From: Scandinavium lactucae
GTDB lineage: Bacteria > Pseudomonadota > Gammaproteobacteria > Enterobacterales > Enterobacteriaceae
DNA length: 64,000 nt
Assembly: GCF_033843265.1 (NCBI RefSeq)
Contig: NZ_JAWXRD010000037.1
Span: 1-64,000 of the forward strand
Reading direction: 5' to 3'
The position numbers and the translations under genes were made by a program. Below, piece after piece: positions 16,287-25,425 of this stretch. The notes beneath the pieces were generated by a model. It was not told the DNA's origin, ran no database searches, and saw only the letters and a program-made list of their open reading frames with translations. Positions within the stretch are counted from its first letter, which is position 1, and each line of letters starts with the position of its first letter.

Positions 16287-19034
16287 TTATCCTAAAATCT
16301 TCCGCGCTTCGCGGGCCACGTTGTCCATCTCGTCCAGCAGTTCCAGTAACTCCGGTTCCAGCTCATCGGGCGAGATCCCGTTGCGCAGCTGGCCTTCAAT
16401 CAAATGGCACAGATTTTTCAGACGTGGGACGCCGCTGTAGCCACAGCTTCCATGCAGTTTGTGGATGGCGTTGACTAACTCTTCTGGCTGCTCGCCCACC
16501 AGCTGTTCCTCGACCTTATTGCGGATTTCTGGCAAAAATTCCACCAGCATTTGCAGCATGTCGCGGGCCAGATTTTGCTTGTTGGCCGCCTGACGTAGCG
16601 CCAGCTGCCAGTCGAGAGTGGTATTGAGGTTGATCGGCGGATGCGGCTCGGTTACCTCTGCCTGGGGTAGGTTCAGACCCGGCTTGTAGCGCAGCAGCAG
16701 ATTCCGCAGCTTGCTCTCTTCAATCGGCTTCGCCAGATAGTCGTTCATCCCGGCGCTGAGCAACTTCTCTTTCTGACCGGCCATCGCGTGCGCGGTCACC
16801 GCAATCACCGGGGTTTGCTGCTGGTGTGGCAGTTGGTGAATCAATTCGCAGGCGCGGATCCCATCCATATCCGGCATCTGAATATCCATCAGGATCAGGT
16901 CGAACTGCATCTGCTTCGCGCGGTTAATCGCTTCCTGGCCGCTGTCGCACAGTTCAACGTTTTGCACCTGATCTTCCAGCAGGGCCCCGATAAGCTTCAG
17001 GTTCGCCGGGTTATCGTCTACCGCCATCACCGTCATATTCAGTCGTGAATCGTCGACGTTTAGCGTGACGGGCGTTTGATTGATACGGCAGTATTCCGTT
17101 AAGGCAGGCAGTAAGCGCGTTGAGGTCAGCGGTTTAAGCAGACAGGCGGCGGCCCCGTTTTGCTTAAGCTCCTCGGCGTTGACCTGCACGTGGCATGGCA
17201 AAGCCAGCAGAAGGAAATCGGTCATTGCACGGGCGCGTTCGAGTTTATCTGCGTGGATGCTTAAATCGCGCATCGACACCGGCACGGCGACCAGCAGAAT
17301 GTCGTAATGATCGTCAGGCAGCGCCGAGAAGGTCGGGCTGTAGACCACCTCCAGCGGCGTGGTTGCCAGCAGGTCCAGAGTGCACTGCGCGGCGGCGGCA
17401 TTCGCTTCAACGTAGGCCAGACGCTTGCCTGCCAGGCAGGTGGTGGCCAGGCTTTCGGACACCACGTTAGGATTGAGATCCAGGCTGATGTGGAACCAGA
17501 ATGTGGAGCCGCGATTAGGCTGGCTGTGGAACGAAATATCCCCGCCCATCTCTTTGACCAGTTTCTGAGTGATCACAAGGCCAAGCCCGGTGCCACCGTG
17601 ACGTCGCGAAATACTCGCATCCGCCTGACGGAACGCCTGGAACAGCCGCGACTGATCGCGCTCGGGAATGCCAATCCCGGTGTCACGGATTTGCACTTCA
17701 ATCTGCACTTTGTTGTTGCTCAGGGCGCGCTTCTCCACCAGCACGTCAATATTGCCATTTTCGGTAAATTTAATCGCGTTGCCGACCAGGTTGGTGATCA
17801 CCTGCTGAAGACGCAGCGGATCACCGATAACGTTGTCCGGCACATCGTTCTTAAAGTTCAGGGTCAGCTCCAGTCCCTTGTCATGGGCGGAGTGGGCCAG
17901 AAGCGTGACTACTTCATCCAGCGAATTACGTAGCGGGAACGGAATACTTTCCAGCACCAGCTTACCCGCTTCCAGTTTGGAGAAGTCCAGCACGTCGTTG
18001 ATGATCGCCAGCAGATTGTTTGCCGAGCGTTCGATGGTGCTGAGGTGGTCGCGCTGGGTTGGATTAAGATCGGTTTTCAGCGTCAGGCGCGTGAAGCCAA
18101 TCACCCCGTTGAGCGGGGTACGCAGTTCGTGCGACATATTGGCAAGGAATTCAGATTTGATACGCGCCGCTTCCTGGGCGCGCTTCTTCGCCAGATCCAG
18201 CTCAACGTTCTGGATTTCCATCTGCTCCAGGGTTTCGCGCAGGTCAGAGGTGGCCTGGTCAACGTTATGCTGCATCTCTTCGTGGTAGGCCGCCAGCGAC
18301 ATGGCCATCGAGTTGATGCCGTTTTTCAGCATATCGAGTTCGCCAAGCATAAACCCTTCAACCCGGCTGTCGAGCTGGCCGCGACGGATGCGGTCAACGG
18401 TATTCACCATATTTCGAATCGGTCCGGTGACGTCGCGCATCAGCCGCCAACCGAAGATCAGCGCAATGCCGATACAGAACAGCATCATCACGCTGGAAAT
18501 AAAAATCTCTTTATACTGCTGCAGGCGCACCGAACGTAAATCAAGCTCCAGCGCCACATAGCCGAGCATATTAACCGGCGTTTTGGCATCCGAGGTGGGA
18601 GATTCATCCGGTGAATAGGTTTCCGAGACAATCGGTGTGCGCAGGATCATCACATCCCCGCTGCGATGGACGCTTAACCTGCGCGGCAACGGCGAGCCGT
18701 TTGGCAGCTTTAATTCGCTGGGGTCGAGATGATAATTCGAGGTGACAAACAGCCGGTTGTGTTCGTCGTAAACCGAAATCGCCCGCACAATGTCAGAATG
18801 GCGGCGATGCAGGACGCTGATCAGCTGTCCGATTGACTCACGGTTTTGCAAGTTCATGCCATATTCACTGGAGACCGCGAGCGGCTCAATGATGCTGGCC
18901 CCGGCGTCTTCCAGCTGACGCTGCAGGTCATGATAGCGGTGAACGACAAAGAAGATGCTGAGCAGCAGACCGATAAGGACGGTCGGGGCCAGGATCAGAA
19001 TCATCATGCGCGCGCGCAGGCTGTAGTTGGTCAT
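16287..19034 (-). CDS. barA: Hybrid sensor histidine kinase BarA
   Basis: BarA is the inner-membrane tripartite kinase of the BarA-UvrY system. It is stimulated by short-chain carboxylates such as acetate and formate and drives csrB/csrC transcription. The 915 residues contain a transmembrane helix at about 9-30, a periplasmic domain to about 170, a second membrane helix, a HAMP domain and a HisKA domain with NMSHELRTPLNG (His near 300). These precede an ATPase domain (GTGLGLVI), a receiver with LILMDIQMPDMDG (Asp near 718) and a C-terminal HPt domain with HKLHGSCGYSG (His near 860). It is divergent from rlmD. Its output target csrB is 2 kb away. Confidence 0.97.
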   Translation of the reverse strand: MTNYSLRARMMILILAPTVLIGLLLSIFFVVHRYHDLQRQLEDAGASIIEPLAVSSEYGMNLQNRESIGQLISVLHRRHSDIVRAISVYDEHNRLFVTSNYHLDPSELKLPNGSPLPRRLSVHRSGDVMILRTPIVSETYSPDESPTSDAKTPVNMLGYVALELDLRSVRLQQYKEIFISSVMMLFCIGIALIFGWRLMRDVTGPIRNMVNTVDRIRRGQLDSRVEGFMLGELDMLKNGINSMAMSLAAYHEEMQHNVDQATSDLRETLEQMEIQNVELDLAKKRAQEAARIKSEFLANMSHELRTPLNGVIGFTRLTLKTDLNPTQRDHLSTIERSANNLLAIINDVLDFSKLEAGKLVLESIPFPLRNSLDEVVTLLAHSAHDKGLELTLNFKNDVPDNVIGDPLRLQQVITNLVGNAIKFTENGNIDVLVEKRALSNNKVQIEVQIRDTGIGIPERDQSRLFQAFRQADASISRRHGGTGLGLVITQKLVKEMGGDISFHSQPNRGSTFWFHISLDLNPNVVSESLATTCLAGKRLAYVEANAAAAQCTLDLLATTPLEVVYSPTFSALPDDHYDILLVAVPVSMRDLSIHADKLERARAMTDFLLLALPCHVQVNAEELKQNGAAACLLKPLTSTRLLPALTEYCRINQTPVTLNVDDSRLNMTVMAVDDNPANLKLIGALLEDQVQNVELCDSGQEAINRAKQMQFDLILMDIQMPDMDGIRACELIHQLPHQQQTPVIAVTAHAMAGQKEKLLSAGMNDYLAKPIEESKLRNLLLRYKPGLNLPQAEVTEPHPPINLNTTLDWQLALRQAANKQNLARDMLQMLVEFLPEIRNKVEEQLVGEQPEELVNAIHKLHGSCGYSGVPRLKNLCHLIEGQLRNGISPDELEPELLELLDEMDNVAREARKILG

Positions 19035-19091
19035 GGAGGTCCGTTATGGGAGAATCAGGGTTAACACACTACGTTTGAGAAAAATCTCTGA

Positions 19092-20390
19092 ATGGCGCAA
19101 TTCTACTCTGCAAAACGCCGCGTGACGACGCGCGAGATCATAACCGTGACGGTGAGCGACCTTGACCCCTTCGGCCAGGGCGTGGCGCGCCATAACGGGA
19201 AAACACTGTTTATCAACGGGTTGTTGCCAGATGAACGTGCCGAAGTTCGCATCACCGAAGATAAAAAACAGTATGCGCGAGCCCAGGTAAAACGTCGACT
19301 TAACGACAGTCCGGAGCGTGAGCAACCGCGATGTCCGCATTTTGGCGTCTGCGGCGGCTGCCAGCAGCAACATGCCAGCGTGGCGCTTCAGCAGCGCAGT
19401 AAACAGGCGGCGCTGGCGCGTCTGATGAAACATGAAGTTGAAGACGTTCTCTCTGCTTCGCCGTGGGGCTATCGCCGTCGGGCGCGTCTGAGCTTGAATT
19501 ATCAGCCAAAAAATCAACAATTGCAGATGGGTTTTCGCAAGGCAGGATCGAACGATATCGTCGACGTGACGCAATGCCCCGTGCTGGTGCCCACTCTTGA
19601 GGCATTGCTGCCTGCGATGCGTGACTGCCTGACGGCGCTAACCGGTGTACGCCATCTTGGCCATGTAGAGCTGGTGCTGGCGGATAACGGTCCGCTGATG
19701 GTGCTGCGCCATACCGCGCCGTTATCTGCGGAAGATAAGGCAAAACTGGAACAGTTTTCGCATTTACACCAGCTTGCACTGTGGCTGGCACCACAAAGTG
19801 ATAGCGTTGAACAGGTTAGCGGTGCATTACCCTGGTACAATTCTGACGGGCTACGCTTAACGTTCAGCCCAAGGGATTTTATCCAGGTCAACGACGGGGT
19901 GAATCAGCGGATGGTCGAGACGGCGCTGGCATGGCTCGACGTGCAGCCAGAAGACCGCGTCCTGGACCTGTTCTGCGGCATGGGTAACTTCACGCTGCCG
20001 CTGGCGAAACGTGCCGCCAGCGTAGTGGGAGTAGAAGGCGTCCCGGCGTTGGTCGAAAAGGGCCAGCAGAATGCGGCGCAAAACGGGCTGCACAACGTGA
20101 CTTTCTTCCACGAAAATCTCGAAGAGGATGTCACCCGTCAGGCTTGGGCCAAAAATGGTTTTGACAAAATTTTACTCGATCCTGCGCGCGCGGGCGCACC
20201 GGGCGTGATGCAGCATATCGTAAAATTAGCCCCCTCGCGGGTAGTGTATGTATCCTGTAATCCTGCGACGTTGGCGCGTGATAGTGAGGTGCTTTTGGCG
20301 GTGGGCTATCAAATTCAGCGTCTGGCAATGCTGGACATGTTCCCGCACACTGGGCACCTGGAGTCGATGGTGCTGTTTGAGCACAAATAA
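19092..20390 (+). CDS. rlmD: 23S rRNA (uracil(1939)-C(5))-methyltransferase RlmD
   Basis: RlmD (RumA) methylates U1939 of 23S rRNA using SAM. The 432-residue protein has an N-terminal TRAM domain. A [4Fe-4S] cluster motif CPHFGVCGGCQQQ lies near residues 77-90, the SAM-binding DLFCGMGNFTLPLA near 297, and the nucleophilic cysteine in YVSCNPATLARD near 388. Length matches E. coli (433). It is 51 bp upstream of relA, with a small hairpin in between. Confidence 0.96.
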   Translation: MAQFYSAKRRVTTREIITVTVSDLDPFGQGVARHNGKTLFINGLLPDERAEVRITEDKKQYARAQVKRRLNDSPEREQPRCPHFGVCGGCQQQHASVALQQRSKQAALARLMKHEVEDVLSASPWGYRRRARLSLNYQPKNQQLQMGFRKAGSNDIVDVTQCPVLVPTLEALLPAMRDCLTALTGVRHLGHVELVLADNGPLMVLRHTAPLSAEDKAKLEQFSHLHQLALWLAPQSDSVEQVSGALPWYNSDGLRLTFSPRDFIQVNDGVNQRMVETALAWLDVQPEDRVLDLFCGMGNFTLPLAKRAASVVGVEGVPALVEKGQQNAAQNGLHNVTFFHENLEEDVTRQAWAKNGFDKILLDPARAGAPGVMQHIVKLAPSRVVYVSCNPATLARDSEVLLAVGYQIQRLAMLDMFPHTGHLESMVLFEHK

Positions 20391-20399
20391 TGAATCAAG

Positions 20400-20419
20400 G
20401 CTTGTCGAATCCGACAGGC
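20400..20419 (+). terminator. Weak hairpin between rlmD and relA
   Basis: GCTTGTCG-AATC-CGACAGGC forms an 8-bp stem with one G-T pair and is followed by CCGTTCTCT. It may only partly terminate rlmD transcripts. Confidence 0.4.
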
Positions 20420-20441
20420 CCGTTCTCTAAAGGAGAGGATA

Positions 20442-22676
20442 ATGGTCGCGGTACGCAGTGCACATCTTAATATCGCTGGGGAGTTTGATCCGCTTAAATG
20501 GATAGCAAGCCTGGGAATTTCCAGCCAGCAGTCATGTGAGCGCTTAGCCGAAACGTGGACCTATTGTCGGGAACAAACCCTCGGTCATCCTGATGCGGAG
20601 CTGCTGCTGTGGCGCGGCGTTGAGATGGTTGAAATTCTCTCCATGCTGAATATGGATATTGATTCATTGCGGGCGGCGCTGTTATTCCCGCTGGTCGTGG
20701 GTGAGGTGGTGAGTGAAGAAACGCTGGAAGAAAGCGCCGGTAAATCTATCGTCACGCTTATCCACGGCGTGCGCGACATGGCCGCCATTCGCCAGCTGAA
20801 AGCCACCCATAATGATTCCGTCTCATCCGAACAGGTCGATAACGTTCGCCGCATGTTGCTGGCGATGGTCGACGATTTCCGCTGCGTGGTCATCAAGCTG
20901 GCGGAGCGGATTGCCCATCTGCGAGAAGTGAAGGATGCGCCAGAAGATGAACGCGTGCTGGCGGCGAAGGAATGTACCAACATCTACGCCCCGCTGGCCA
21001 ATCGTCTCGGCATCGGTCAGCTGAAATGGGAGCTGGAAGATTACTGCTTCCGCTACCTGCATCCGGCGGAATACAAGCGCATAGCCAAACTGCTGCACGA
21101 ACGCCGTATCGACCGTGAACACTACATCGACGAGTTCGTCGGCACCCTGCGCGCCTCTATCAAAGAAGAGGGCGTGAAGGCGGAAGTGTATGGCCGACCA
21201 AAACACATCTACAGCATCTGGCGCAAAATGCAGAAGAAGCATCTGGCGTTTGATGAACTGTTTGACGTGCGTGCGGTGCGCATCGTCGCCGAGCGTTTGC
21301 AGGACTGCTATGCCGCACTCGGCATAGTCCACACCCATTTCCGCCATTTGCCGGACGAGTTCGACGATTACGTTGCCAACCCGAAACCGAACGGCTATCA
21401 GTCGATTCACACCGTGGTGCTCGGCCCCGGCGGTAAAACGGTAGAGATTCAGATTCGTACCCGCCAGATGCACGAAGAGTCAGAGCTTGGCGTGGCGGCG
21501 CACTGGAAATACAAAGAGGGCGCGGCGTCCAGCGGCGCGCGCGGCCATGAAGACCGCATCGCCTGGCTGCGTAAACTGATTGCGTGGCAGGAAGAGATGG
21601 CGGATTCGGGCGAAATGCTCGACGAAGTTCGCAGCCAGGTATTCGACGATCGGGTGTACGTGTTTACCCCGAAAGGCGACGTGGTGGATTTACCGGCGGG
21701 CTCCACGCCGCTCGACTTTGCCTACCATATCCACAGCGACGTGGGGCATCGCTGCATCGGGGCGAAAATCGGTGGACGTATCGTGCCGTTTACCTACCAG
21801 TTGCAGATGGGCGATCAGATTGAAATCATCACTCAAAAGCAGCCGAACCCAAGCCGCGACTGGCTGAATCCGAATCTCGGCTACGTCACCACCAGCCGTG
21901 GACGCTCGAAAATTCACGCCTGGTTCCGCAAACAGGATCGCGATAAAAACATTCTTGCCGGGCGTCAGATCCTCGACGACGAGCTGGCGCATCTCGGCAT
22001 CAGCCTGAAGGAAGCGGAAAAACACCTGCTGCCGCGCTACAACTTTAACGAACTCGACGAACTGCTGGCGGCGATTGGCGGGGGCGATATTCGTCTCAAC
22101 CAGATGGTGAACTTCCTGCAAGCACAGTTCAATAAGCCGAGCGCTGCCGAGCAGGATGCCGCCGCGCTGAAGCAGCTGCAGCAGAAAACCTATAACCCGC
22201 AGCAGAATCGCAAGAAAGACGACGGGCGCGTGGTGGTGGAAGGCGTGGGTAATCTGATGCACCACATTGCGCGTTGCTGCCAGCCGATTCCGGGGGATGA
22301 GATCGTCGGCTTTATCACCCAAGGGCGCGGAATTTCCGTCCACCGGGCTGACTGCGATCAACTGGTGGAACTGCAATCGCATGCCCCGGAGCGCATCGTC
22401 GATGCCGTCTGGGGCGAAAGCTACTCGGCGGGTTACTCGCTGGTGGTTCGCGTGCAGGCCAACGATCGCAGCGGATTACTGCGCGATATCACTACCATCC
22501 TCGCCAACGAGAAGGTCAACGTGCTGGGCGTGGCGAGCCGCAGTGACACCAAACAGCAGCTCGCGACCATCGACATGACCATAGAAATCTACAACCTGCA
22601 GGTGCTGGGCCGGGTGCTCGGTAAGCTGAATCAGGTGCCGGATGTGATAGACGCCCGACGTCTGCACGGCGGTTAA
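20442..22676 (+). CDS. relA: (p)ppGpp synthetase I / GTP pyrophosphokinase RelA
   Basis: RelA is the ribosome-associated alarmone synthetase that answers uncharged tRNA in the A site. The 744-residue protein has the E. coli length and domain order: an inactive HD-type pseudo-hydrolase region, a synthetase domain (YGRPKHIYSIWRKMQKK, FDELFDVRAVRI, near 240-340) and TGS (VYVFTPKGDVVDLPAGSTPLDFAYHIH, here near 405-470). Helical and zinc-finger regions (HHIARCCQPIPGDEI) and a C-terminal ACT/RRM domain follow. The next gene is mazG after only 17 bp; the mazEF toxin-antitoxin pair found here in E. coli K-12 is absent. Confidence 0.97.
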   Translation: MVAVRSAHLNIAGEFDPLKWIASLGISSQQSCERLAETWTYCREQTLGHPDAELLLWRGVEMVEILSMLNMDIDSLRAALLFPLVVGEVVSEETLEESAGKSIVTLIHGVRDMAAIRQLKATHNDSVSSEQVDNVRRMLLAMVDDFRCVVIKLAERIAHLREVKDAPEDERVLAAKECTNIYAPLANRLGIGQLKWELEDYCFRYLHPAEYKRIAKLLHERRIDREHYIDEFVGTLRASIKEEGVKAEVYGRPKHIYSIWRKMQKKHLAFDELFDVRAVRIVAERLQDCYAALGIVHTHFRHLPDEFDDYVANPKPNGYQSIHTVVLGPGGKTVEIQIRTRQMHEESELGVAAHWKYKEGAASSGARGHEDRIAWLRKLIAWQEEMADSGEMLDEVRSQVFDDRVYVFTPKGDVVDLPAGSTPLDFAYHIHSDVGHRCIGAKIGGRIVPFTYQLQMGDQIEIITQKQPNPSRDWLNPNLGYVTTSRGRSKIHAWFRKQDRDKNILAGRQILDDELAHLGISLKEAEKHLLPRYNFNELDELLAAIGGGDIRLNQMVNFLQAQFNKPSAAEQDAAALKQLQQKTYNPQQNRKKDDGRVVVEGVGNLMHHIARCCQPIPGDEIVGFITQGRGISVHRADCDQLVELQSHAPERIVDAVWGESYSAGYSLVVRVQANDRSGLLRDITTILANEKVNVLGVASRSDTKQQLATIDMTIEIYNLQVLGRVLGKLNQVPDVIDARRLHGG

Positions 22677-22693
22677 TTTTGCAAGGAAAAACC

Positions 22694-23485
22694 ATGACTC
22701 AAATCGACCGCCTGCTCGGCATTATGCAGCGTCTGCGTGACCCGCAGCGCGGCTGTCCGTGGGACAAAGAGCAGACCTTCGCCACCATCGCCCCCTACAC
22801 CCTGGAAGAGACCTATGAGGTGCTCGACGCCATTAACCGCGAGGATTTTGAAGATCTGCGCGGTGAACTTGGTGACCTGTTATTCCAGGTGGTGTTCTTT
22901 GCGCAGATGGCCCATGAAGAAGGGCGCTTTGATTTCAACGATATCTGTGCCGCCATCAGTGACAAGCTCGAGCGCCGCCATCCGCACATTTTCGGCGATG
23001 CCAGCGCCAGCAACAGCACTGAAGTGCTGGCGCGTTGGGAGCAAATCAAAAGCGCTGAACGGGCTGAAAAGGCGCAGCACTCTGCACTGGACGATATTCC
23101 GCACAGTTTCCCGGCGCTGATGCGTTCCCATAAAATCCAGAAACGCGTTGCTGCGGTCGGTTTCGACTGGACCACGCTGGGCCCGGTGCTCGACAAAGTC
23201 TATGAAGAAATCGACGAGGTGATGCACGAGGCCAAACAGGCGGTGGTCGATGAGCAAAAGCTGGAAGAGGAGATGGGTGACCTGCTGTTTGCGACGGTCA
23301 ATTTATCGCGTCATTTAGGTGTGAAAGCCGAGTCCGCTTTGCAAAAAGCGAACCTCAAATTCGAGCGCCGTTTCCGCGAAGTGGAGCGTATCGTTGCCGA
23401 GCGAGGCCTTGAAATGACCGGGATTGACCTCGAAACCATGGAAGGCGTGTGGCAAGAGGTAAAACGGCAGGAATCTGATCTCTAA
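22694..23485 (+). CDS. mazG: Nucleoside triphosphate pyrophosphohydrolase MazG
   Basis: MazG hydrolyses nucleoside triphosphates to monophosphates and pyrophosphate. In E. coli it lowers ppGpp levels and delays starvation-induced death. The 263 residues hold two all-alpha MazG repeats: the first with RGELGDLLFQVVFFAQMAHEE near 55-75, the second with EEMGDLLFATVNLSRHL near 195-211, where the acidic metal ligands lie. The ATG at 22694 has AAGGAAA upstream. In E. coli it is the last gene of relA-mazEFG. Here it directly follows relA, so relA and mazG are still one operon without the toxin module. Confidence 0.96.
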   Translation: MTQIDRLLGIMQRLRDPQRGCPWDKEQTFATIAPYTLEETYEVLDAINREDFEDLRGELGDLLFQVVFFAQMAHEEGRFDFNDICAAISDKLERRHPHIFGDASASNSTEVLARWEQIKSAERAEKAQHSALDDIPHSFPALMRSHKIQKRVAAVGFDWTTLGPVLDKVYEEIDEVMHEAKQAVVDEQKLEEEMGDLLFATVNLSRHLGVKAESALQKANLKFERRFREVERIVAERGLEMTGIDLETMEGVWQEVKRQESDL

Positions 23486-23497
23486 CAGTTTTTTGCG

Positions 23498-23656
23498 ATC
23501 AAGCGCTATTTGTGTGATTTTTAAAATGACAAGCGCTTGATTTGCGTCAAAAACATTTAGCCAAAAGGGGCTATTTTCTCACTCCTTATGTTTGTCTGAG
23601 CCTGGAATGGAGACGGAGAATGAATGTTTGTGGCGCTCGCCGTGTTCGGGTATACT
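23498..23656 (+). promoter_or_regulatory. pyrG promoter and upstream inverted repeat
   Basis: TTGTGG (23628-23633) and TATACT (23651-23656) are 17 bp apart and form a credible sigma70 promoter about 50 bp before the pyrG ATG. Further upstream ATCAAGCGCT (23498-23507) and AGCGCTTGAT (23532-23541) form a perfect 10-bp inverted repeat with a 24-bp spacer, and each arm contains the palindrome AGCGCT. It could be a binding site or an RNA hairpin at the end of mazG transcripts. Confidence 0.55.
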
Positions 23657-23708
23657 ACTTTCCCGTCCTGGTTATTCCATCATTCCAACCTAACTTCTCA
23701 GGTTCAGC

Positions 23709-25346
23709 ATGACAACGAACTATATTTTTGTGACCGGCGGGGTCGTATCCTCTCTGGGTAAAGGCATTGCAGCCGCCTCCCTTGCAGCCATTCTCGAAGC
23801 CCGTGGCCTCAACGTGACCATGATGAAACTGGATCCGTATATCAACGTCGATCCGGGCACCATGAGCCCTATCCAACACGGGGAAGTGTTCGTTACTGAA
23901 GACGGCGCTGAAACCGACCTGGACCTGGGTCACTATGAGCGTTTCATCCGTACCAAAATGACACGCCGCAATAACTTCACCACGGGTCGTATCTACTCTG
24001 ACGTTCTGCGTAAAGAACGCCGTGGCGACTATCTGGGCGCAACCGTTCAGGTTATCCCGCACATCACCAACGCTATCAAAGAACGTGTCATTGCGGGTGG
24101 TGAAGGCCACGACGTGGTGCTGGTTGAAATCGGTGGTACCGTGGGTGATATCGAATCCCTGCCGTTCCTCGAAGCGATTCGCCAACTGGCGGTAGATATT
24201 GGCCGTGAACACGCGCTGTTTATGCACCTGACCCTGGTGCCTTACATGGCCGCTGCGGGTGAAGTCAAAACCAAGCCGACTCAGCACTCCGTTAAAGAGC
24301 TGCTGTCCATCGGTATTCAGCCAGATATTCTGATTTGCCGTTCCGATCGTGCCGTTCCGGCTAACGAACGTGCGAAAATCGCATTGTTCTGTAACGTTCC
24401 AGAAAAGGCTGTCATTTCTCTGAAAGATGTCGATTCCATTTATAAAATCCCGGGCCTGTTGAAATCTCAGGGTCTGGACGATTATATTTGTAAACGATTC
24501 AGCTTGAACTGTCCGGAAGCTAATCTGTCTGAATGGGAACAGGTTATCTACGAAGAAGCGAACCCGGCAGGTGAAGTGACTATTGGTATGGTCGGCAAGT
24601 ACATTGAACTGCCGGATGCCTATAAGTCGGTTATCGAAGCGCTGAAACACGGTGGCCTGAAGAACCGCGTAACCGTCAACATCAAACTGATCGATTCGCA
24701 AGATGTTGAAACACGTGGTGTCGAAATTCTGAAAGGTCTTGATGCTATTCTGATCCCTGGCGGCTTCGGCTACCGTGGTGTTGAAGGCAAAATCGCCACC
24801 GCACGCTTTGCGCGTGAAAACAATATTCCGTATCTGGGCATCTGCCTGGGTATGCAGGTTGCGTTGATCGAGTTCGCTCGTAACGTAGTCGGGATGGAAA
24901 ACGCCAACTCAACGGAATTTGTGCCAGACTGTAAGTATCCGGTTGTGGCCCTTATCACTGAATGGCGTGATGAAAACGGGAATGTCGAAGTGCGTACTGA
25001 GAAAAGCGATCTCGGCGGCACCATGCGTCTGGGGGCTCAGGCCTGCCAGCTCAGCGACGACAGCCTGGTTCGCAAGATGTACGGCGAAGAGACTATCACC
25101 GAGCGTCACCGTCACCGCTATGAAGTCAACAATATGCTGTTGAAACAGATTGAAGCTGCGGGCCTGCGTATTGCAGGCCGTTCCGGGGATGATCAGTTGG
25201 TCGAGATCATCGAGGTTCCGAATCACCCATGGTTCGTTGCCTGTCAGTTCCATCCGGAGTTTACTTCTACGCCGCGTGATGGGCATCCGCTGTTTGCAGG
25301 CTTCGTGAAAGCCGCCAGCGAGTTCCAGAAGCGTCAGGCGAAGTAA
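23709..25346 (+). CDS. pyrG: CTP synthase
   Basis: PyrG makes CTP from UTP, ATP and glutamine, the last step of pyrimidine nucleotide synthesis. The 545-residue chain has an N-terminal amidoligase domain starting TNYIFVTGGVVSSLGKG with the ATP loop. The C-terminal class I glutaminase has its nucleophilic cysteine in GICLGMQVA near 379 and the catalytic His/Glu in FHPEFTS near 515. Length equals E. coli PyrG. It has its own promoter and is followed by eno after a terminator-like hairpin. Confidence 0.98.
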   Translation: MTTNYIFVTGGVVSSLGKGIAAASLAAILEARGLNVTMMKLDPYINVDPGTMSPIQHGEVFVTEDGAETDLDLGHYERFIRTKMTRRNNFTTGRIYSDVLRKERRGDYLGATVQVIPHITNAIKERVIAGGEGHDVVLVEIGGTVGDIESLPFLEAIRQLAVDIGREHALFMHLTLVPYMAAAGEVKTKPTQHSVKELLSIGIQPDILICRSDRAVPANERAKIALFCNVPEKAVISLKDVDSIYKIPGLLKSQGLDDYICKRFSLNCPEANLSEWEQVIYEEANPAGEVTIGMVGKYIELPDAYKSVIEALKHGGLKNRVTVNIKLIDSQDVETRGVEILKGLDAILIPGGFGYRGVEGKIATARFARENNIPYLGICLGMQVALIEFARNVVGMENANSTEFVPDCKYPVVALITEWRDENGNVEVRTEKSDLGGTMRLGAQACQLSDDSLVRKMYGEETITERHRHRYEVNNMLLKQIEAAGLRIAGRSGDDQLVEIIEVPNHPWFVACQFHPEFTSTPRDGHPLFAGFVKAASEFQKRQAK

Positions 25347-25363
25347 AAAAGTTAGAACGGCAG

Positions 25364-25388
25364 CGCCCCTTGTTGGGGCGTTGTTTGT
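25364..25388 (+). terminator. Terminator-like hairpin between pyrG and eno
   Basis: CGCCCC-TTGTT-GGGGCG (25364-25380) is followed by TTGTTTGT. The T run is interrupted, so some read-through into eno is likely. Confidence 0.65.
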
Positions 25389-25425
25389 CTGGAGTTTTAG
25401 TTTAACTTGTACTGAGGAAAACCTA

